Assembly (NCBI RefSeq): GCF_900168685.1
Contig: NZ_FVZN01000014.1
Location: 434,001 to 498,000, forward strand
Source: Solibacillus isronensis
GTDB lineage: Bacteria; Bacillota; Bacilli; Bacillales_A; Planococcaceae
Direction: 5' to 3'
Length of the DNA stretch: 64,000 nt
The translations under genes were made by a program, and so were the position numbers. Positions 59,251 through 64,000 of this stretch are shown here, in pieces (positions within the stretch are counted from its first letter, which is position 1; the number at the start of each line of letters is the position of its first letter). The notes under the pieces were generated by a model that saw only the letters and a list, made by a program, of their open reading frames with translations, had not been told where the DNA came from and ran no database searches.

Positions 59251-60165
59251 ATGGAAAACAAAAATGAACAGACAGTAGAAAAATTAGAATCTCAAAGCTC
59301 TCCACCAACTGGTATTCAAGTAATATGGCGAGAGTTTAAAAAAGATAAATTAGCAATGTTCTCATTAATAGGAAGTATCCTGCTGGTGATTGCGATCATG
59401 ATCATGGCATTCTTCACTATAGATCAGACTGAAGTAATGAAAATTCAATTATTGGAGCGTTTTACTGAACCAGGTGTCCGAGGGTATATTCTTGGGGCCG
59501 ATGAAGCCGGTCGGGACATGCTTGGCCAGCTAATTATCGGGGCTAAGAACTCAATTTTAATCGCAATTGCGGTTACTGTTATTGCCAATGTAGTAGGGAT
59601 TGTGCTTGGTATTATTATGGGATATTACGGTGGTTTCATCGATAATTTCTTCATGCGTATTATTGATTTCTTTATCACTCTACCAACTACAATGATTATC
59701 ATCGTAGTCGTAACAATCATTCCATCGTACGGAATATTTGATTTAATTTTAATTCTTGCAGCATTTCAGTGGATGTCGACGGCCAGACTTGTGCGATCCA
59801 AAGCACTTTCTGAAGCACGACGCGATTACATAAGTGCCTCTAAAACAATGGGTACGAGTGATTTCGCGATCATGTTTAAAGGATTATTGCCAAACTTAAG
59901 CTCGCTGCTTATTGTCGAAGTGACATTAAGTTTTGCGGGAAATGTAGGGATCGAAACAGGTCTTTCATTCTTAGGTTTCGGTTTACCACCGTCAACACCA
60001 AGTTTAGGGACTTTAGTAAGTTATGCTATGAACCCGATAATTTTATCGAGTAAATGGTGGGTATGGTTGCCTGCATCAATATTAATCTTAGTAATGATGC
60101 TTGGTATAAATTACGTTGGTCAAGCGTTACGACGCGCAGCTGACGCAAAACAACGTTTAGGATAA
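59251..60165 (+). CDS. Peptide ABC transporter permease (OppC/DppC type)
   Basis: 304 residues from ATG 59251 with GGAGAGGTGA upstream. A cytoplasmic N-terminal tail precedes six membrane helices; GADEAGRDMLGQLIIGAKNS is the usual OppC periplasm-facing loop sequence, and the EAA loop is in DYISASKTMGTSDFAIMFKGLLPN. It is followed after 17 bp by the binding-protein gene. Confidence 0.93.
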   Translation: MENKNEQTVEKLESQSSPPTGIQVIWREFKKDKLAMFSLIGSILLVIAIMIMAFFTIDQTEVMKIQLLERFTEPGVRGYILGADEAGRDMLGQLIIGAKNSILIAIAVTVIANVVGIVLGIIMGYYGGFIDNFFMRIIDFFITLPTTMIIIVVVTIIPSYGIFDLILILAAFQWMSTARLVRSKALSEARRDYISASKTMGTSDFAIMFKGLLPNLSSLLIVEVTLSFAGNVGIETGLSFLGFGLPPSTPSLGTLVSYAMNPIILSSKWWVWLPASILILVMMLGINYVGQALRRAADAKQRLG

Positions 60166-60182
60166 TAAGGGAGGAAAAACAA

Positions 60183-62021
60183 ATGAAGAAAAAGAAAGGT
60201 TTAATGCTGTCATCAGTATTTGCTACGGCATTAGTATTAGCAGCTTGTGGAGGAGACGACGAAACAACGACTGAGAAACCAGCTGAAAATACAGACGGCA
60301 CAAAGACAGAAGAAAATACAAATGACGGCGGTTCTACTGCAGAATCTCCAACATTACCATCAGAAGTTACAAATGATGGAGAAGCAATTGAAGGCGGTAC
60401 TTTAAACTTTGCATTAGTAACAGACTCTCCTTTCCAAGGCGTTTTATCTTGGGAATTATATGAAGATGGTTATGATGCTGATATTTTAGGCTTCATGACA
60501 AACGAAATTTTCGAAACTGATGGCGACTTCCTAGTTACAGATGAAGGAATCGCAAAATTAGATGTAGATGCTGATAACAATAAAGTTACAATCACTATTC
60601 AACATGATGATGTGAAATGGTCTGATGGTCAGCCATTGACTGTTGAAGACATCATTTATGCTTATGAAATTATCGGTCACCCTGATTATACAGGTATCCG
60701 TTATGACGCTGATTTCGAAAACATCATCGGTGCTGCTGAATATAAAGCAGGTACTGCAGATACAATCTCTGGTATTAAAAAGATCGATGATAAAACAGTT
60801 GAAATTTCTATGACGAAAGTATCACCTGCAATCTACTCTCTAGGTGATGGTCTATGGGCATACGCAGTACCGAAGCATCAGTTAAAAGATATTCCTGTTA
60901 AGGACCTAATTTCTTCTGAAGCAGTACGTAAATCGCCTGTAACATTAGGACCGTTCAAATTAGATAAATTAGTTGACGGTGAATCTGTTCAGTACGCAGC
61001 GAACGAGCACTACTGGAAAGGTAAACCGAAGCTAGACAAAATCGTATTACAAGTAGTACCTTCATCTTCTATCGGTGAAGCATTACGTACAGGTAAGTAT
61101 GACATGGCGTCTTCTTTCCCTACAAACCAGTATGACGGCGTAAAAGATCTTGAAAACTTAACAATCTTAGCTCGTCCAGAGTTAGCATACTCTTACCTTG
61201 GCTTCAAGCTTGGTAAATGGGATGCTGCGGCAGGTACAGCAGGATTAAATATTACAGATGAAAACGCAAAAATGAATGATGTGAAATTACGTCAGGCAGT
61301 TGCCTACGCAATGGATATTGAGCAAGTAACTGAGCGCTTCTACCAAGGTTTACGATCTCGTGCAACATCATTAATTCCGCCAGCGTTCGCTTCATTCCAT
61401 GACAACACTTTAGAAGGATTCAACTATGATCCGGAAAAAGCAAAAGCATTATTAGATGAAGCTGGATACAAAGACGTTGATGGCGACGGCATCCGTGAAG
61501 ATAAAAACGGTGAAAAATTAGAAATCCGTATGGCAGGTATGTCAGGTTCTGATACTGACGAAGCAATCGTTGAATACTACCGTCAAAACTGGAAAGATGT
61601 TGGTTTGGATGTACAGTTAACGACTGGCCGTTTAATCGAGTTCAACAGCTTCTACGATAAAGTACAAGCGGATGATCCAGAAATCGATATGTTCATGGCT
61701 GCATGGGGTACTGGTACAAACCCATCACCAATGGGTCTATACGGCGAAGCTTCTTCATTCAACTACAGCCGTTTCGTAACACCGGAATTACAAACTTTAT
61801 TAGCTGACATCGATTCTAAAGAAGCGGTTGATGCAGATTACCGTGCGGATGCATTCCGTAAATGGGAAGAGTACATGTTCGAACAAGCAACAACAATTCC
61901 AACATACTTCCGTACAGAAATCGTACCAGTTAACAAACGTGTGAAAAACTACAATGTTGACTATTCAAATGCTACTCAATACCACGAAATTGAGTTAGTA
62001 GCAGATTCACCAATTAAATAA
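60183..62021 (+). CDS. Peptide-binding lipoprotein (OppA/AppA type)
   Basis: 612 residues. Signal peptide with lipobox LAAC; Cys22 would be lipidated and then processed by LspA (also in this window). After an acidic Thr/Glu-rich linker comes an SBP_bac_5 peptide-binding domain (WSDGQPLTVEDIIYAYEI; KLRQAVAYAMDIEQV). It captures oligo- or dipeptides outside the cell. It is the last gene of the operon rather than the first. The final -K is followed by a bidirectional terminator. Confidence 0.95.
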   Translation: MKKKKGLMLSSVFATALVLAACGGDDETTTEKPAENTDGTKTEENTNDGGSTAESPTLPSEVTNDGEAIEGGTLNFALVTDSPFQGVLSWELYEDGYDADILGFMTNEIFETDGDFLVTDEGIAKLDVDADNNKVTITIQHDDVKWSDGQPLTVEDIIYAYEIIGHPDYTGIRYDADFENIIGAAEYKAGTADTISGIKKIDDKTVEISMTKVSPAIYSLGDGLWAYAVPKHQLKDIPVKDLISSEAVRKSPVTLGPFKLDKLVDGESVQYAANEHYWKGKPKLDKIVLQVVPSSSIGEALRTGKYDMASSFPTNQYDGVKDLENLTILARPELAYSYLGFKLGKWDAAAGTAGLNITDENAKMNDVKLRQAVAYAMDIEQVTERFYQGLRSRATSLIPPAFASFHDNTLEGFNYDPEKAKALLDEAGYKDVDGDGIREDKNGEKLEIRMAGMSGSDTDEAIVEYYRQNWKDVGLDVQLTTGRLIEFNSFYDKVQADDPEIDMFMAAWGTGTNPSPMGLYGEASSFNYSRFVTPELQTLLADIDSKEAVDADYRADAFRKWEEYMFEQATTIPTYFRTEIVPVNKRVKNYNVDYSNATQYHEIELVADSPIK

Positions 62022-62032
62022 TTATTAACAGC

Positions 62033-62071
62033 AAAAAGCCGCTTAGAAAATTTCTAAGCGGCTTTTTTCAT
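62033..62071. terminator. Bidirectional terminator between opp and rqcH
   Basis: A stem of ~15 bp (AAAAAGCCGCTTAGAAA and complement) with T on both sides separates the convergent genes. Confidence 0.93.
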
Positions 62072-62075
62072 TGTT

Positions 62076-63758
62076 TTACTTTTTCAGCTGCATAACAATC
62101 GCTTCATCCGGTGTTACATAAAGTGTTTTTTGTTCAAAATAAATAACAAACCCAGGTTTTGCGCCATTCGGTTTTTTCACATGGCGGATTTCCGTATAGT
62201 CTACCGGCACAGACGAAGAGTCGCGTGCTTTAGAAAAATAAGCACTTAATACAGCGGCTTCCGTTAATGTCTGTTCATCCGGGTTTTCCGAATGGATAAC
62301 AACATGTGACCCAGGAATATCTTTCGTATGCAACCATACTTCGTTGCGTTTTCCAATCTTGAATGTCAAATAATCATTTTGCTTATTATTTTTGCCGACC
62401 GAAATTGAAATACCAGAAGAAGATACGAATTTTTCCGGTTCTGGTTTTGTCGGTTTCTTTTTACGCTTTGCCTGGCGGATTCGAAGTAAACCTTGTTCTG
62501 CCAGCTCTTCACGGATTTCTTCAATATCTTTAGTTGAAGCTTGCTGCACTTGCTGTGTAAGCATTTCCAAATAGTTAATATCTTCTGTTGCTTTTTGCTT
62601 CTGTTCCTCAATCATAACTAACGCTGTCTTCGCTTTATTGTACTTTGTATAATAGCTTTGCGCATTTTCAATAGGCGTTTTTCTCGGGCTAATCGGTATT
62701 CTAACTGTTTCGGCGTTTTCGCTGTAATAGTTTTCAACGTCGACGTATTCTGCACCTTTTTCGAAATTATAAAGATTAGCCATTAATAGCTCACCGTAAA
62801 GTTGGAACTGCTCCAGATTTTGAGCACGTTCATAATCTTTTTGCAGCTTTTTTTGTTTCAGCTTTAATTTATTCAGTTCATTTTGCAGCCAGCGTTCGAG
62901 ATCCCCGGCTTGCTGTTTAACCCGATCCCGTTTTGCACGGGCGAAAAATACACGGTCAAGCAGTTCACCAAGTGTTTTATAATTCGTAACAGCACCTGAT
63001 AAATGTGTTAGCGCTGTCGGTGAGAAATAGATTTTTCCTTCCTGCTCAACATAGGTCGGGTTTGCACTCGTTGCGATTTCGTTCATCAGCTGTCTGCAAG
63101 CAGTTACAGCATCATTTGTCGTGATGCGGTGCAGTAATTCGTTTGCATGCAGTGGAGAGAAACCGGCAAACTGTTCGACGATGTCTTTAGTAGTCGGTTG
63201 TTTAGAGAAAACCTCTTTTAACTCTACGTCGGATAAACTTGTCAGTGCAATTTTCTGTTGTTGTGGCGGTGCGATATATTGCTGACCTGGTAAAACAGTC
63301 CGGTAGCTGTTCATCGATGGCGGCAGGTGTTTGATGCTATCAATAATGACGTCATTTTGGGCATCGATTAATAGCAAGTTGCTATGACGCCCCATAATTT
63401 CGATGACAAGCTTACGTTTTACAGCATCGCCGATTTCATTTTTACTGTCGATTTCAAATGTGATCACCCGTTCAAAGCCGTCCTGAACAACAGATGAAAT
63501 AAAGCCCCCTTCAATATGTTTGCGTAACAGCATACAAAACATAGGCGGATCTGCCGGATTTTCGATCGATTGATCTGTTATGTGAACGCGGGAATAGGAA
63601 GGGTGGATAGAAAATAATAGTTTACTGTTTTGGCCTGCTGCACGAATTTGCAATACAACTTCAAGTGCATTCGGCTGATAAATTTTTGTAATACGTCCGG
63701 AAGTCAGGCTTTGTAGTTCCTTGCTCATCGAACGAGTAAATAGTCCGTCAAATGCCAT
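62076..63758 (-). CDS. rqcH: RqcH (YloA), ribosome quality-control NEMF-family protein
   Basis: 560 residues. RqcH binds stalled 50S subunits and recruits tRNA-Ala to add C-terminal alanine tails. The NFACT-N domain (MAFDGLFTRSMSKEL..., PPMFCMLLRKHIEGG), a central HhH and coiled-coil region (about 280-410) and the NFACT-R domain (LHTKDIPGSHVVIHS, PVDYTEIRHVKKPNGAKPG) are in order. At the position of the Asp-Arg pair reported as needed in B. subtilis I read Glu96-Arg97, a mild change. AGAGG precedes the ATG. Older work called it a fibronectin-binding protein (FbpA). Confidence 0.95.
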   Translation of the reverse strand: MAFDGLFTRSMSKELQSLTSGRITKIYQPNALEVVLQIRAAGQNSKLLFSIHPSYSRVHITDQSIENPADPPMFCMLLRKHIEGGFISSVVQDGFERVITFEIDSKNEIGDAVKRKLVIEIMGRHSNLLLIDAQNDVIIDSIKHLPPSMNSYRTVLPGQQYIAPPQQQKIALTSLSDVELKEVFSKQPTTKDIVEQFAGFSPLHANELLHRITTNDAVTACRQLMNEIATSANPTYVEQEGKIYFSPTALTHLSGAVTNYKTLGELLDRVFFARAKRDRVKQQAGDLERWLQNELNKLKLKQKKLQKDYERAQNLEQFQLYGELLMANLYNFEKGAEYVDVENYYSENAETVRIPISPRKTPIENAQSYYTKYNKAKTALVMIEEQKQKATEDINYLEMLTQQVQQASTKDIEEIREELAEQGLLRIRQAKRKKKPTKPEPEKFVSSSGISISVGKNNKQNDYLTFKIGKRNEVWLHTKDIPGSHVVIHSENPDEQTLTEAAVLSAYFSKARDSSSVPVDYTEIRHVKKPNGAKPGFVIYFEQKTLYVTPDEAIVMQLKK

Positions 63759-63906
63759 CTTTATGCCTCTTTCATTAAATAAGTCTTTTTGATTGTTTAA
63801 TCATACCATTTTTTCGTTCAAACCTGTAGTTATCCCAAAATACTATATATTAAGGAAACGTATTATTTATATGAGGAAGTATGATTAAAGCCTGTTGACT
63901 GCAATG

Positions 63907-64000
63907 GAGGGGAGGCGAGTGTTCGTGCTGACGGTTTCACCTTTCGCACTGTTAAAACACCAGCTGACGGCTAGCGCCTTTCGCTACAAGATTTTCTCTG
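63907..64000. other. Unassigned G+C-richer stretch at the right edge with two imperfect direct repeats
   Basis: GCTGACGG occurs at 63927 and 63963, and CCTTTCGC at 63940 and 63977, so a ~36-bp unit is repeated once. AGCG...CGCT makes a small hairpin (63974-63985). A GTG at 63919 after GGAGGGGAGG opens a frame that runs off the window, so it could be a gene start or part of an intergenic repeat; the window ends too soon to tell. Confidence 0.4.

Overview
The window is a low-GC, spore-forming Firmicute chromosome. Gene content and order follow the Bacillus subtilis ylbF-to-yloA region closely. Missing dcw genes, the AzlCD pair beside ileS and the accessory content point to the Planococcaceae/Caryophanaceae (Lysinibacillus/Solibacillus-like); this placement is an inference from gene order, not from a database search. 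I see no tRNA, rRNA, prophage, insertion sequence or CRISPR array.

Layout. 1-9 kb holds the ylb block: ricF (cut by the left edge), a GDPD-family protein that has lost most catalytic residues, ylbG, two poorly known genes, rsmD, coaD, ylbJ, ylbL, tmcAL, yceD-rpmF. 9.2-12.5 kb is an acyl-CoA island: an enoyl-CoA hydratase-family protein resembling a decarboxylase, a YlbO/GerR-like regulator, a biotin carrier and a carboxyltransferase. 12.6-15.6 kb has panE, a DUF3397 gene and bshC. 15.8-30.8 kb is the division and cell-wall (dcw) cluster mraZ-rsmH-ftsL-pbpB-spoVD-mraY-murD-spoVE/ftsW-divIB-ylxW-ylxX-sbp-ftsA-ftsZ; murE, murG and murB are not in their usual places. 31.1-33.5 kb carries the sporulation genes spoIIGA-sigE-sigG, and 33.6-37.1 kb carries ylmC-ylmE-sepF-ylmG-ylmH-divIVA. 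A T-box then precedes ileS, followed by azlCD, lspA and rluD.

43.8-55.7 kb is a complete de novo pyrimidine operon, pyrR-pyrP-pyrB-pyrC-pyrAA-pyrAB-pyrK-pyrD-pyrF-pyrE, with two PyrR-type attenuators. 56.3-62.0 kb is a peptide ABC transporter operon in the order ATPase, ATPase, permease, permease, binding protein. It sits where B. subtilis has sulfate-assimilation genes. The convergent rqcH (yloA) follows, and the right edge holds a short unexplained G+C-richer stretch.

The most unusual structure is a pair of intergenic arrays on either side of lspA-rluD (about 41.47-41.81 kb and 43.40-43.72 kb). Each is built from short TAGAA-centred cores spaced almost exactly 21 bp, which is two turns of B-DNA. 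The flanks differ (GTAGAA versus ATTAGAA). They do not read as protein and match no repeat class I recognise. Other points of interest are the GDPD pseudoenzyme, a likely CTG start for the FtsW/SpoVE gene, sporulation sigma-factor promoters, MraZ operators on a 10-bp period, and an OppD lacking most of its usual C-terminal cysteines.
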